Part shown: one piece after another, positions 1-9,029 of the stretch | Layout of the letters: the number at the start of each line of letters is the position of its first letter | Position numbering within the stretch: the first letter of the stretch is position 1 | Origin: OMSK01 sp902492995 | Lineage (GTDB): Bacteria; Bacillota_I; Bacilli_A; RF39; UBA660 | Length of the DNA stretch: 64,000 nucleotides | Assembly: GCA_902492995.1 (NCBI GenBank) | Contig: CABUNR010000002.1 | Coordinates: forward strand, 36,258-100,257 | Direction of reading: 5' to 3' | The notes under the pieces: generated by a model | Database searches by the model: none | Told to the model about the DNA's origin: nothing | The model's input: the letters and a program-made list of their open reading frames with translations, nothing else | Translations under genes and position numbers: made by a program

Positions 1-897
1 ATGATAAATGATACTATTGTATTACATAAAGCAGGGGATGTAATACCAGAAGTAGTAAGAGTCGAGAAAAATAGAAGAACAGGTAATGAAATACCTTTTA
101 AAATGATTTCTAAATGTCCAATTTGTGGTTCTGAATTAAAAAGGAAAGAAAATGAATCAAATTATTTTTGCCTAAATAATAATTGCGATGCTAGAAATAT
201 AGAAGGATTAATTCATTTTTCTAGCAGAGATACAATGAACATAGAAGGATTTGGTGAAAATATAGTAGAAGACTTTTATAATATGGGATATTTAAAGAGA
301 ATACCAGATTATTATAAATTATACCAATATAAAGAAGATCTAAAAGAATTAGAAGGATTTGGTGAAAAAAGTATTACTAATTTATTAGAAAATATAGAAA
401 AAAGTAAAGAAAACTCATTAGAAAAATTGTTATTTGCATTAGGTATAAGATATATTGGTAAGAAAACTGCAAAAATTCTTGCAAGTAATTATAAAACAAT
501 AGATGAATTAATGAATGCAGAATATGAAGATTTAATTGAAATTCCAGATATAGGTGATATTATTGCTAAATCAGTTTATGACTTTTTTAAAAAAGAAGAA
601 AACATAAAATTAATAAATGATTTAAAGAAATTAGGATTAAATATGACTTATTTAAAAACTGAAAATATAGATGAAGCATTTTATAATAAGACATTTGTTT
701 TAACTGGAACACTAGAAAAATTAACACGTGATGAGGCAACATTAGAAATAGAAAACAGAGGTGGAAAAGTTACAAGCAGTGTTACTAAAAAAACAAATTA
801 TGTAATAGTAGGAGAGAATCCTGGAAGTAAATATGATAAAGCAATTAAGCTTGAAATAGAAGTATGGAATGAAAAAAAATTTCTAGAAAAGCTTTAA
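1..897 (+). CDS. ligA: NAD-dependent DNA ligase, C-terminal part (5' end outside window)
   Basis: Seals nicks in replication and repair using NAD+ as cofactor. Only the C-terminal half is present: the end of the OB fold (residues 1-30, HKAGDVIPEV), a four-Cys zinc finger (C39, C42, C57, C62), a helix-hairpin-helix region (about 95-205) and a BRCT domain (about 228-298, with FVLTGTL and GGKVTSSV). The adenylation domain lies upstream of the window, so the in-frame Met at position 1 is internal and not the start. No clear terminator follows the stop. The order of domains leaves little doubt about the family. Confidence 0.96.
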   Translation: MINDTIVLHKAGDVIPEVVRVEKNRRTGNEIPFKMISKCPICGSELKRKENESNYFCLNNNCDARNIEGLIHFSSRDTMNIEGFGENIVEDFYNMGYLKRIPDYYKLYQYKEDLKELEGFGEKSITNLLENIEKSKENSLEKLLFALGIRYIGKKTAKILASNYKTIDELMNAEYEDLIEIPDIGDIIAKSVYDFFKKEENIKLINDLKKLGLNMTYLKTENIDEAFYNKTFVLTGTLEKLTRDEATLEIENRGGKVTSSVTKKTNYVIVGENPGSKYDKAIKLEIEVWNEKKFLEKL

Positions 898-1014
898 AAT
901 TAGATTATAAATATATATATTTTACAAATATTTACACAAAAATACCTTAAAAAACAACAAAAAGCTTGGAAAATAAGAAAAATATGATAAAATGATAATA
1001 GGAGGAATATTTTT

Positions 1015-2622
1015 ATGATGGAAATAGAAGAAATGTTAAATGAAAATGGAGAATTTAATTTAGACAAAATACAGATCCTTTTAGATGAATTGGTTTACTC
1101 TTTTGATATTAATGAAGAAAATAAAGAAGATTTAAAACAATATAAAGAAGATACAAATATGTATGTAAAACTATATAATGAATATAATAGAAAAATGCCA
1201 GAAATTGCTTTATTAATTAAGGGTACGGAAGATAAAATAGATGCTTTAAATCAAAAACAACAAAGATTAAATGGTAGAATATCAAAAAGAGATTTTGAAG
1301 AAAAAGCAAGCTTAGAAAAACAATTAAACGATTTAAAGAAAGAATATCAAGAAACAAGAGATAATAAAAAGGAAGCAAAAAGAGGCTATAATGAAACAAA
1401 AGCAAAATATGAAGAATTAGTAGTGGTTAATAAAGAAGGTCAAGCAAAAAAAGAACATGAAAAATATGCTTCAATGTTAGAAAATATTTGTAAATATTGT
1501 TTATCTGAAAAGCAAAAATTAGAAAATGAAATTACAAAAATAAGAGAAAATATTAATTATTACAATGAAAAGTTGAACCAAATAGATATTGGTGATCGTG
1601 GTCAATTATTAGAAATAAATAATAATATTAAAAAAGAAAATGAAGAATTACAACAAGCAATAGAAAAATTAGTAACATTAAGTCCTCATTATGATAAAGT
1701 TATAGAAATGATTGCAAAATCAGATGAATATCAAGGTACAGTTTCAAAAGATATTGTAACAGAATTAAAACAACAATTAGAAGAAGAAGCAAAAGAAATA
1801 AAAGAACCAACAGTGGAAGAGCCAACAGTAGAAGAACCAACAAAAGAAGAACCAACAGTGGAAGAAACAACAGTAGAAGAACCAACAGTGGAAGAAACAA
1901 CAGTAGAAGAACCAACAGTAGAAGAACCAAAAGTGGAAGAACCAACAGTAGAAGAACCAACAGTGGAAGAACCAACAGTGGAAGAACCAACAGTAGAAGA
2001 ACCAACAGTAGAAGAACCAACAGTAGAAGAGCCAACAGTAGAAGAACCAACAGTAGAAGAACCAACAGTAGAAGAACCAACAGTGGAAGAGCCAACAGTA
2101 GAAGAACCAACAGTGGAAGAACCAACAGTGGAAGAACCAAAAGTGGAAGAACCAAAAGTAGAAGAACCAAAATCATATAGTGAACGTTTAGAAGCACTAG
2201 CTAAAGAAGCACCTTTATTTAAAGATGAATCAAGAATTGACCCAAATCATAGTTATATGTCATATCAAAATGCAAGTAACTTAGGGTATGTAAATAATGG
2301 AACCATAGAAATGCCACAACCAGAACCACAAAAAAATGAAGAAAAAGTCGGATTTTTTGAAAGAATAAAAGAAAAATTTACAAAAGAAGATAAAAAAGAA
2401 GACACTAACGTAAGAGAAGATGAAAATATTTCAAATGAAATTTATGGAACAGAACAACCACAAAATATTGAAGATCCAAATGAAATAGTAAATATTGATT
2501 ATGTTCCAGAAACACTAAAAGAAAAAATAGAATATAAAGTTTGTAAATTTATGCTTCCACCAGAAAAATTTGATGAATGGTTAGCAACAAAAAGTAATCA
2601 AACAGAATCAATGGTAAGATAA
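1015..2622 (+). CDS. Coiled-coil protein with EEPTV pentapeptide repeat region
   Basis: I do not recognise the family. The start ATG (1015, or the next ATG at 1018) follows a good AGGAGG site. Residues about 60-255 are highly charged and predicted coiled coil. Residues 263-386 are 24 pentapeptides of the type EEPTV plus a final EEPK. The C-terminal part (about 390-535) is hydrophilic with no membrane segment or signal peptide, so a cytoplasmic protein is likely. It is followed 13 bases later by a small gene and probably shares its transcript. The acidic Pro-rich repeat suggests a spacer or binding arm; no function can be assigned. Confidence 0.8.
   Translation: MMEIEEMLNENGEFNLDKIQILLDELVYSFDINEENKEDLKQYKEDTNMYVKLYNEYNRKMPEIALLIKGTEDKIDALNQKQQRLNGRISKRDFEEKASLEKQLNDLKKEYQETRDNKKEAKRGYNETKAKYEELVVVNKEGQAKKEHEKYASMLENICKYCLSEKQKLENEITKIRENINYYNEKLNQIDIGDRGQLLEINNNIKKENEELQQAIEKLVTLSPHYDKVIEMIAKSDEYQGTVSKDIVTELKQQLEEEAKEIKEPTVEEPTVEEPTKEEPTVEETTVEEPTVEETTVEEPTVEEPKVEEPTVEEPTVEEPTVEEPTVEEPTVEEPTVEEPTVEEPTVEEPTVEEPTVEEPTVEEPTVEEPTVEEPKVEEPKVEEPKSYSERLEALAKEAPLFKDESRIDPNHSYMSYQNASNLGYVNNGTIEMPQPEPQKNEEKVGFFERIKEKFTKEDKKEDTNVREDENISNEIYGTEQPQNIEDPNEIVNIDYVPETLKEKIEYKVCKFMLPPEKFDEWLATKSNQTESMVR
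1801..2172 (+). repeat. 15-bp tandem repeat encoding (E/K)EP(T/K)V pentads
   Basis: A 15-bp unit (gaagaaccaacagtR) is repeated 24 times plus a 12-base partial unit, all in frame with the host gene. Variation is mostly at the third base of Val (gta/gtg) and Pro-Thr versus Pro-Lys or Thr-Thr. Near identity of units indicates recent expansion, so copy number probably differs between strains. Confidence 0.95.
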
Positions 2623-2635
2623 AAGGGGAAATAAT

Positions 2636-2866
2636 ATGGATATAAAGAATAAAATAGTGGAATTAAAAAACGGTGAAAAATATGTTGTTGCAGATAGTAT
2701 AACATATTCAAATAGAACATTCTTACTTGTAGGTAAACTATTAGGTGAGGAAATAGATACATTAGAAATATGCGAATTAGTAGGTAAAAAAATTGAAAAA
2801 ATATTAGATGAAGAATTATCAGAAAATTTAAAACAAATATTCGCAATGAATTTAGAAATAAACTAG
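2636..2866 (+). CDS. Small conserved-looking protein of unknown function (76 aa)
   Basis: A 76-residue protein starting with ATG after AAGGGGAAATAAT, 13 bases downstream of the EEPTV-repeat gene and ending in a strong terminator, so the two form a short operon. The sequence begins MDIKNKIVELKNGEKYVV and looks like a small beta-rich domain followed by an amphipathic helix; there is no membrane segment. I do not recognise the family. Good codon use and a proper ribosome site support that it is real. Confidence 0.75.
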   Translation: MDIKNKIVELKNGEKYVVADSITYSNRTFLLVGKLLGEEIDTLEICELVGKKIEKILDEELSENLKQIFAMNLEIN

Positions 2867-2883
2867 AAATAGTTTATTTTTTT
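2856..2883 (+). terminator. Rho-independent terminator
   Basis: A 10-bp stem (aaataaacta / tagtttattt) with a GAAA loop, followed by Ts. It overlaps the stop codon of the 76-residue gene and closes the operon that begins at 1015. Confidence 0.85.
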
Positions 2884-2969
2884 GTAATTTACTTGTAAAG
2901 AAGTGTAAAAAAATATATAAATTATTGACTCAGATATTTTAAAATGAAATAATTATAATAGGTGATAAT

Positions 2970-5189
2970 ATGGAAGAATGGATAAATTTTAAAGAAGGAA
3001 AATGGTGCAATGAAATAAATGTAAAAAATTTTATTGATTTAAATTATACATATTATATGGAAGATGAATCATTTTTAGTCAAACCAACTGATAAAACAAA
3101 AAAGGTATGGAATAAATGTACAGAATTATTAAAAGAAGAACTAAAAAAAGGTGTATTAGATATTGATGTTGACCATGTGTCAGGAATAAATAATTTTGAA
3201 CCTGGATATATAGATAAAGAAAATGAAGTAATAGTAGGATTGCAAACAGATAAGCCTCTTAAAAGAATGATTAATCCATTTGGTGGAATAAGAATGGTTT
3301 ATAATTCCCTTAATGCATATAATTATAAATTAAATCCAAATATAGAAAAATATTTTAGTATGTTTAGAAAAACACATAATGACGGAGTTTTTGATGCATA
3401 TACAAGCGAAATGCGCTTAGCACGTAAAGTAGGATTATTAACAGGACTTCCAGATGCATATGGAAGAGGAAGAATAATAGGAGACTATAGAAGAGTAGCT
3501 TTATACGGAATAGATTATTTAATTAAAGAAAAACAAAAAGATAAAGACAAAATAGTAGAAATGACAGAAGATAATATCAGACTTAGAGAAGAAGTAGCAT
3601 CACAAATAAAAGCTTTAGAAGATATGAAGTTAATGGCGTTAAAATATGGTTATGATATATCAAAACCAGCTAAAGATGCAAAAGAAGCGATTCAGTGGTT
3701 ATATTTTGGTTATCTAGCTGCAGTAAAAGAAAATAATGGCGCAGCAATGAGTTTAGGAAGAGTAGATTCATTTATAGATATATATATTAAAAGAGATTTA
3801 GATAATAAAACTTTAACAGAAGAACAAGCTCAAGAACTAATAGATCAATTTATAATAAAATTAAGATTAGTAAGACATTTAAGAACACCAGAATATGATA
3901 GTTTATTTTCAGGAGATCCAACTTGGGTAACATGTTCTATAGGTGGAATAGGCGAAAATAATATGCCACTAGTTACTAAAACAAGTTATAGAATTATAAA
4001 TACATTATCTAATTTAGATACAGCCCCAGAGCCAAATATGACCATATTATGGAGTGATAAACTACCAGATACATTTAAAAAATATTGTGCTAAAATGAGC
4101 ATTTTAACAGATGCAATTCAATATGAAAATGATGAGCTAATGAGACCAATTCATGGAACTGATTATGCAATTGCATGCTGTGTATCAGCAATGACTTTAG
4201 GAAAACAAATGCAATATTTTGGAGCAAGATGTAATTTAGCAAAAGCACTTTTATATTCTATAAATGGCGGTATAGATGAAGTAAAAAGAATAAAAGTACT
4301 AGATATAGAAAAAATAGATGATGAAATCCTTAATTATGAAAAGGTAAAAAAATCATATTTTAAAGTACTAGAATATGTTGCTAAATTATATAGTGATACT
4401 ATGAATATAATACATTTCATGCATGATAAATATGCATATGAAGCAGGCCAAATGGCACTACATGATACAAATGTAGAAAGATTAATGGCATATGGAGTAG
4501 CAGGACTTTCAGTAGTAGCTGACTCTTTATCAGCAATAAAATATGCAAAAGTAAAGCCAATAAGGGATAATGATGGAATAACAACTGATTTTATAATAGA
4601 GGGTAATTTTCCAAAATATGGAAATGATGATGATAAAGTAGATAATATAGCAAAAGAAGTCCTAGAAAAATTTTATAGTGAACTTTCAAAGCATAAGCCA
4701 ATAAGAAATGCATATCCAACACTTTCAGTACTAACAATAACATCAAATGTTGTATATGGAGAAAAAACAGGAGCAACACCAGATGGAAGAAAAGAAAAAA
4801 TGCCATTCGCACCAGGAGCAAATCCAATGCACAATAGGGATTTAAATGGAGCAATCGCATCACTAAACTCTGTTGCTAAACTTGATTATATAAAATGCTG
4901 TAGAGATGGAATATCAAATACATTTTCAATCATTCCTAGTGCACTAGGGAAAGAAATAAATGAACAAAAAGATAACTTAGTATCTTTATTAGATGGATAT
5001 TTTAGTCAAAAAGCACATCATATAAATGTTAATGTTTTAAATAGAGAAATGCTTATAGATGCTATGAATAATCCAGAAAAATATCCTCTTTTAACAATAA
5101 GAGTATCTGGTTATGCTGTAAGATTTAATAGATTAACAAAAATACAACAACAAGAAGTAATTAGTAGGACATTCCATGAAAAATTATAG
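2970..5189 (+). CDS. pflB: Formate C-acetyltransferase (pyruvate formate-lyase)
   Basis: Glycyl-radical enzyme that converts pyruvate and CoA to acetyl-CoA and formate in anaerobic fermentation. At 739 residues it has near the usual length. The catalytic Cys pair is C403-C404 (IACCVSAM) and the radical glycine is G714 in the C-terminal RVSGYAV motif. The N-terminal PFL domain and the ATPDGR segment before the glycyl radical domain are intact. A ribosome site (AGGTGAT) precedes the ATG at 2970. The gene overlaps pflA by 14 bases, so activase and enzyme are translationally coupled. It indicates a strictly or facultatively fermentative energy metabolism. Confidence 0.97.
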   Translation: MEEWINFKEGKWCNEINVKNFIDLNYTYYMEDESFLVKPTDKTKKVWNKCTELLKEELKKGVLDIDVDHVSGINNFEPGYIDKENEVIVGLQTDKPLKRMINPFGGIRMVYNSLNAYNYKLNPNIEKYFSMFRKTHNDGVFDAYTSEMRLARKVGLLTGLPDAYGRGRIIGDYRRVALYGIDYLIKEKQKDKDKIVEMTEDNIRLREEVASQIKALEDMKLMALKYGYDISKPAKDAKEAIQWLYFGYLAAVKENNGAAMSLGRVDSFIDIYIKRDLDNKTLTEEQAQELIDQFIIKLRLVRHLRTPEYDSLFSGDPTWVTCSIGGIGENNMPLVTKTSYRIINTLSNLDTAPEPNMTILWSDKLPDTFKKYCAKMSILTDAIQYENDELMRPIHGTDYAIACCVSAMTLGKQMQYFGARCNLAKALLYSINGGIDEVKRIKVLDIEKIDDEILNYEKVKKSYFKVLEYVAKLYSDTMNIIHFMHDKYAYEAGQMALHDTNVERLMAYGVAGLSVVADSLSAIKYAKVKPIRDNDGITTDFIIEGNFPKYGNDDDKVDNIAKEVLEKFYSELSKHKPIRNAYPTLSVLTITSNVVYGEKTGATPDGRKEKMPFAPGANPMHNRDLNGAIASLNSVAKLDYIKCCRDGISNTFSIIPSALGKEINEQKDNLVSLLDGYFSQKAHHINVNVLNREMLIDAMNNPEKYPLLTIRVSGYAVRFNRLTKIQQQEVISRTFHEKL

Positions 5190-5886
5190 TGCAAGTATAG
5201 ATTCGGTAGAATCATTTTCAACTAAAGATGGACCAGGAATTAGAAGTGTTATATTTTTTAATGGTTGTAAATTAAGATGCTTATTTTGTCATAATCCAGA
5301 AACTTGGTTAAAAAAAGAAAATAATATTACAGTAGAAGAATTATATAAAAAAATACTGAGATTTAAACCATATTATAATAAAAATGGTGGAGTAACATTT
5401 TCTGGAGGAGAACCATTGTTACATAAAGATTTTATAATAGAGTTATCCAAATTATTAAAAAAAGAAAATATAAATATAGCTCTTGATACAGCTGGTGTTG
5501 GAATAGGAAACTATGAAGAAATTTTAAATTATATAGATCTAGTAATATTAGATATAAAAGATTATAGAAACTTAGAATATGAAAAAATAACCAATTATAA
5601 AATAGATGAATTTAATAAATTTAAAAAAATATTAAATGAATCAAATAAAAATGTTTGGATTAGACAAGTTATAGTACCAGGAATAAATGATAATATAGAA
5701 TATATATTAGGTTTAAAAGAATACCTTAAAACAATAAAAAATATAAAAAAAACAGAATTACTTCCATATCATAATATGGCAATAGAAAAATATAAAAAAT
5801 TAAATATTGAATATAAATTAAAAGATGTAGAACAAATGGATATAGAAAAATGTAAAAAATTAGAAGAAATTTTAAATCAAATGTAG
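5176..5886 (+). CDS. pflA: Pyruvate formate-lyase activating enzyme (radical SAM)
   Basis: Uses a 4Fe-4S cluster and S-adenosylmethionine to place the glycyl radical on PflB. The cluster motif CxxxCxxC is at C31, C35, C38 (GCKLRCLFCHN), followed by the GGVTFSGGEPLL motif at about residues 73-85 and a TIM-barrel-like remainder; 236 residues is normal for the family. The start lies inside the end of pflB and the partner gene directly precedes it, which supports the specific assignment over other glycyl-radical activases. Confidence 0.96.
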   Translation: MKNYSASIDSVESFSTKDGPGIRSVIFFNGCKLRCLFCHNPETWLKKENNITVEELYKKILRFKPYYNKNGGVTFSGGEPLLHKDFIIELSKLLKKENINIALDTAGVGIGNYEEILNYIDLVILDIKDYRNLEYEKITNYKIDEFNKFKKILNESNKNVWIRQVIVPGINDNIEYILGLKEYLKTIKNIKKTELLPYHNMAIEKYKKLNIEYKLKDVEQMDIEKCKKLEEILNQM

Positions 5887-5900
5887 ATTGGAGGATATAA

Positions 5901-6590
5901 ATGGATGAAGTAAAAATAGTAAAACAATACTTAGAAAATTTAGATGAAATAGAAAAAAAAGCCATAATTAATGGTTCAGAAAGAATAAAAGATGAAATAA
6001 TAAAAAATATATCAAAAAAAATAGTAGAAAAATCATATGATATAAAAAATTGTGCTCAATTAAATGAAAAAGAAATAGAAGAAAAAATTTCTTCATCAGT
6101 AGATAAAATAGTTAAAAGTTACCATGATGAAATACATTCATATATAGTAATAGAAAACCAAAAAATAAATGAATCAATGAAAAATAATGGACAAGAACTA
6201 ACTGTAAATACTGATAAATTAAAAGAAGATTTATCATCAGCAGTAAAATATAAAAATATAAAAAGTGATCCAGATATTTTAAAAGAAATGGTAACAAGAG
6301 TAAATTCACACATAGCTTTTAAAAATAAAAATAATAATATGTATTATATAACAAAAGATCAAATAGAATCATTTGTTAGACAAGAGTTAACGACAAAAAC
6401 AACTATATTAGAAACAGAGTTAACAAGTTTATATGATTTAGTTTTAAAACAACTTAACAATGAAAGACTTAATTTATTAGAAAATATTGCAAAACAAAAA
6501 AATCAACAAAATATACAAAACGTTGTTTCAGGAAGTTTAGAAGCAATACTAGATGAACCATATGAAGATGAAAATGTAAAAAGATTTTAA
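5901..6590 (+). CDS. Predicted coiled-coil protein of unknown function (229 aa)
   Basis: Starts at ATG after TTGGAGGATATAA, 14 bases behind pflA, and ends in a terminator, so it is the last gene of the pfl transcript. The protein is Lys/Glu/Asn/Ile-rich and mostly helical, with no signal peptide or membrane segment. Two regions (about 10-90 and 150-205) look like amphipathic or coiled-coil helices. I do not recognise the family, and the place behind pflA does not by itself show a role in fermentation. Confidence 0.7.
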   Translation: MDEVKIVKQYLENLDEIEKKAIINGSERIKDEIIKNISKKIVEKSYDIKNCAQLNEKEIEEKISSSVDKIVKSYHDEIHSYIVIENQKINESMKNNGQELTVNTDKLKEDLSSAVKYKNIKSDPDILKEMVTRVNSHIAFKNKNNNMYYITKDQIESFVRQELTTKTTILETELTSLYDLVLKQLNNERLNLLENIAKQKNQQNIQNVVSGSLEAILDEPYEDENVKRF

Positions 6591-6604
6591 TGAATCTTTT
6601 TTTT
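6579..6604 (+). terminator. Terminator of the pfl transcript
   Basis: AAAAGATT-ttaatg-AATCTTTT followed by TTTT. It overlaps the stop codon of the 229-residue gene. Confidence 0.85.
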
Positions 6605-6630
6605 ATAAAAAAAACTACTATAAGTAGTTT
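6605..6630 (-). terminator. Terminator of uppP (minus strand)
   Basis: Read on the minus strand, an 8-bp stem AAACTACT-tat-AGTAGTTT is followed by a T run. It sits directly after the uppP stop codon and back to back with the plus-strand terminator. Confidence 0.85.
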
Positions 6631-7446
6631 CTATAAAAATATAAGTACAAGTAATCCAACTATTAAGCAATAATATACAAAGTAAATTAACTTTCCTTCT
6701 TTAACAACATTTTTAAACCATTTTGTACCAATATAAGTAAATATAAATGCAACAATCATACTAACTAAATATAAACAAATCATATTTATTGATAAATTTG
6801 CATCAAATAAATCTTTAAAACCTAGTAATGTAGTAGCAACACTAATTGGAATATATAAAAGAAATGAAAAGTTAAAAGCTGTTTCTCTTTTAAAATTTCT
6901 AAACATTCCTCCAACTATTGTAGAACCACTTCTACTAATACCAGGAAGTAGTGCTACTACTTGAAATAAACCAACAAATAAGGCATCAAATATAGTTATA
7001 TCTTTTTTCTCTTTTTTACCTTTAAAATCTTTAATTAAAAATAAGAATAAAGCGGTTACAAGTAATGTAGCACCAACAAATTTAACATTTTCTTCTAAAG
7101 CATCAAATAACCCTAATTTTGTAACTACAAGTCCCATAATACCGGCAGGTATTGTAGCTAAAACAATATACCAAGAATATTTATAATTTGTATAATATTT
7201 CTTATCTTTAGTTTTTAAATATCCAAAGAAACTTTTAAATAAATTAATAATTTCATCTTTAAAAATTAAACAAATAGCTAAAAAACTTCCAAAATTAGTA
7301 ATAGTTGCTAAAATACTATAATCAACACTATCAGAACTTCCAATTAATTTTTGAAATATAAGAAGATGCCCACTTGAAGATACAGGAATTGGTTCAGTTA
7401 TACCTTGTATAAACCCTAAAAATATAAATTTAATTAAATCTATCAT
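6631..7446 (-). CDS. uppP: Undecaprenyl-diphosphatase
   Basis: Membrane enzyme of the BacA/UppP family. It dephosphorylates undecaprenyl diphosphate to recycle the lipid carrier of cell wall synthesis, and high levels give bacitracin resistance. The 271-residue protein has the family's N-terminal motif (FLGFIQGITEPIPVSSSGHL) and the second conserved region LLPGISRSGSTI near residue 170, with about 8 membrane segments. It is transcribed alone, opposite to its neighbours, with its own terminator and a TATAAT box about 20 bases upstream of the start. Confidence 0.97.
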   Translation of the reverse strand: MIDLIKFIFLGFIQGITEPIPVSSSGHLLIFQKLIGSSDSVDYSILATITNFGSFLAICLIFKDEIINLFKSFFGYLKTKDKKYYTNYKYSWYIVLATIPAGIMGLVVTKLGLFDALEENVKFVGATLLVTALFLFLIKDFKGKKEKKDITIFDALFVGLFQVVALLPGISRSGSTIVGGMFRNFKRETAFNFSFLLYIPISVATTLLGFKDLFDANLSINMICLYLVSMIVAFIFTYIGTKWFKNVVKEGKLIYFVYYCLIVGLLVLIFL

Positions 7447-7527
7447 ATAATCACCTTAATACATTATACACTAAAAAAAATTTTTAATAAATAAAAAAAT
7501 AATAAATAATATTAAATAGGTGATAAA

Positions 7528-7752
7528 ATGTATCAAAAAATATTTCTTTTTTTGGTAGGATTTGGTTTAACCATAATAGGATTATTATATATTATAAGTT
7601 ATTTAAATTTATTAACAATTGGGTATAATTTTTTATATTATGTTAATTTTATAATTAGAAGAATTGAATGTTTATATGCACCATTAGGGTTAATATTAAT
7701 ATTTATTTCAATAAATTTAGATAAGGGAGAGGATTATGATCTACATATATGA
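7528..7752 (+). CDS. Small membrane protein (74 aa)
   Basis: Starts with ATG after AGGTGATAAA. It has two hydrophobic segments (about residues 5-27 and 50-65) and no catalytic motif. The last 17 bases overlap the next gene, indicating coupled translation. Family not recognised; similar small two-segment membrane proteins are common in Bacillota. Confidence 0.65.
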   Translation: MYQKIFLFLVGFGLTIIGLLYIISYLNLLTIGYNFLYYVNFIIRRIECLYAPLGLILIFISINLDKGEDYDLHI

Positions 7753-8362
7753 TATATTATTAAACTTTAAGGATGAATTATATGATTTTTATGATTGGAA
7801 TAAAAATGATAATATAATACATATTAGAAAAATTCCATTAATAAAAATAAAAGAAAAAGATTTAGTTAATATTAAAAATAATAATGTTAAATTTGATGAG
7901 GAAACATTAAATCAAATAAAAGATAAAACAGAAATATTTACACCAAAAATATCAAAAAAAATAGAGTATATAACATTATTAAGTGATGGAAATTATGTAA
8001 TAGGATTACAAATAGAGGGTAAAAAAATAAAAAAATCCAGTCTTCTAATAGATGAAGAATTAGATATATTAGAAGATGTAAATAATTTGGACTTTATGAA
8101 TATAAATTACAAAATAATAAATAAAGGTATTAATAATGAATTAAAAACAAGAAAGCAAAGAGAAACAGAAAAATTTATAAAAAAGGGAATAAATAAAATA
8201 AAAAATGATGAAGAAAAATTAAAATATCTTTATTATGAATGCTTTGATAAAAAGGAAGAAAACAAAGAAAAAATACTTCATAAAATGCTAAATAATATTA
8301 ATAATTTAGATGTAAATAAAAAAATATATAATTTTTTAAAATTGATAGAAGTATACAAATAA
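7736..8362 (+). CDS. Unknown cytoplasmic protein, DUF3603-like
   Basis: A 208-residue soluble protein whose N-terminus (YDILLNFKDELYDFYDW, then IIHIRKIPLIKI) resembles the DUF3603 family of Bacilli, in which a YDxxxNF...DFYDW opening and an xKIP segment recur; this is from memory and tentative. The C-terminal half is Lys/Glu/Asn-rich helix. The start at 7736 lies inside the previous gene and follows GGGAGAGG. No function is known to me. Confidence 0.65.
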   Translation: MIYIYDILLNFKDELYDFYDWNKNDNIIHIRKIPLIKIKEKDLVNIKNNNVKFDEETLNQIKDKTEIFTPKISKKIEYITLLSDGNYVIGLQIEGKKIKKSSLLIDEELDILEDVNNLDFMNINYKIINKGINNELKTRKQRETEKFIKKGINKIKNDEEKLKYLYYECFDKKEENKEKILHKMLNNINNLDVNKKIYNFLKLIEVYK

Positions 8363-8408
8363 TGTATAAAAATTAGGGTAATGATAATAATAATAACAAG
8401 GAGGTTAT

Positions 8409-8963
8409 ATGAAAAAGGTAATAGTATTTATGTTAGGATTAATTTTAGTAACAGGATGTTCATGTGGTAATACTAATTTAGTGAAAAAAACACCAACTAA
8501 AACTGTAGAAAACTTCTTTAAAAATTATCAAACATTAGATAGTAGTGTCATAAAACAACTAGATGAAGTAGTTGATAAAAAAACAGAATTTACAGAAGAA
8601 CAAAAAAAAGAATATAAAGAACTTATGAAAAAGCATTATAAAGAATTAACATATGAAGTAAAGGATGAAGTAATAGATGGTGATAATGCAACTGTTACAG
8701 TTGAAATAGAAGTAACAGATTATTCAAAAATAATGACAGATGCTGATACTTACTTATCACAAAATCCTAATGAATTTAATAATAGTGAAGGAGTATATGA
8801 TGTGACTTTATTTACTAATTATAGATTAGAAAAACTTAAAGAAGCAAAAGATAAAGTAAAATATACTCTTAATTTAACTCTAACAAAAGTTAATGATGAA
8901 TGGATGCTAGATACATTAAGTGATACTGATGAGAGCAAAATTCATGGAACATATGTATATTAA
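8409..8963 (+). CDS. Lipoprotein with small folded domain (184 aa)
   Basis: The N-terminal signal ends in the lipobox LVTGC (Cys about residue 17), so the protein should be lipid-anchored on the outer face of the membrane. The mature part (helix pair then beta strands with VDGDNATVTVEIEVTDY-type sequence) resembles small secreted domains such as DUF4878/DUF5105; the family assignment is not certain. A GGAGG site precedes the start and a terminator follows the stop, so it is a single-gene unit or the end of the preceding one. Confidence 0.75.
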   Translation: MKKVIVFMLGLILVTGCSCGNTNLVKKTPTKTVENFFKNYQTLDSSVIKQLDEVVDKKTEFTEEQKKEYKELMKKHYKELTYEVKDEVIDGDNATVTVEIEVTDYSKIMTDADTYLSQNPNEFNNSEGVYDVTLFTNYRLEKLKEAKDKVKYTLNLTLTKVNDEWMLDTLSDTDESKIHGTYVY

Positions 8964-8985
8964 AAGATTTTAAAATCTTTTTTTT
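8962..8985 (+). terminator. Rho-independent terminator
   Basis: AAAAGATT-ttaa-AATCTTTT followed by TTTT, directly behind the lipoprotein stop codon. Confidence 0.85.
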
Positions 8986-9029
8986 ATTGAAAATTTATAG
9001 TATAATTAATAAAGATAGTAGGTGGTTAT

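Noticed and set aside
1801..2172. CRISPR-like regular repeat
   Set aside because: Units are contiguous 15-mers without unique spacers and stay in frame within a protein gene. The Thr-Asn repeat at 63002 is rejected for the same reason.
1700..2197. Long Leu/Val-rich open frame on the minus strand
   Set aside because: It is the antisense of the EEPTV repeat; the repeat keeps the reverse frame open. No ribosome site or independent signal was seen.
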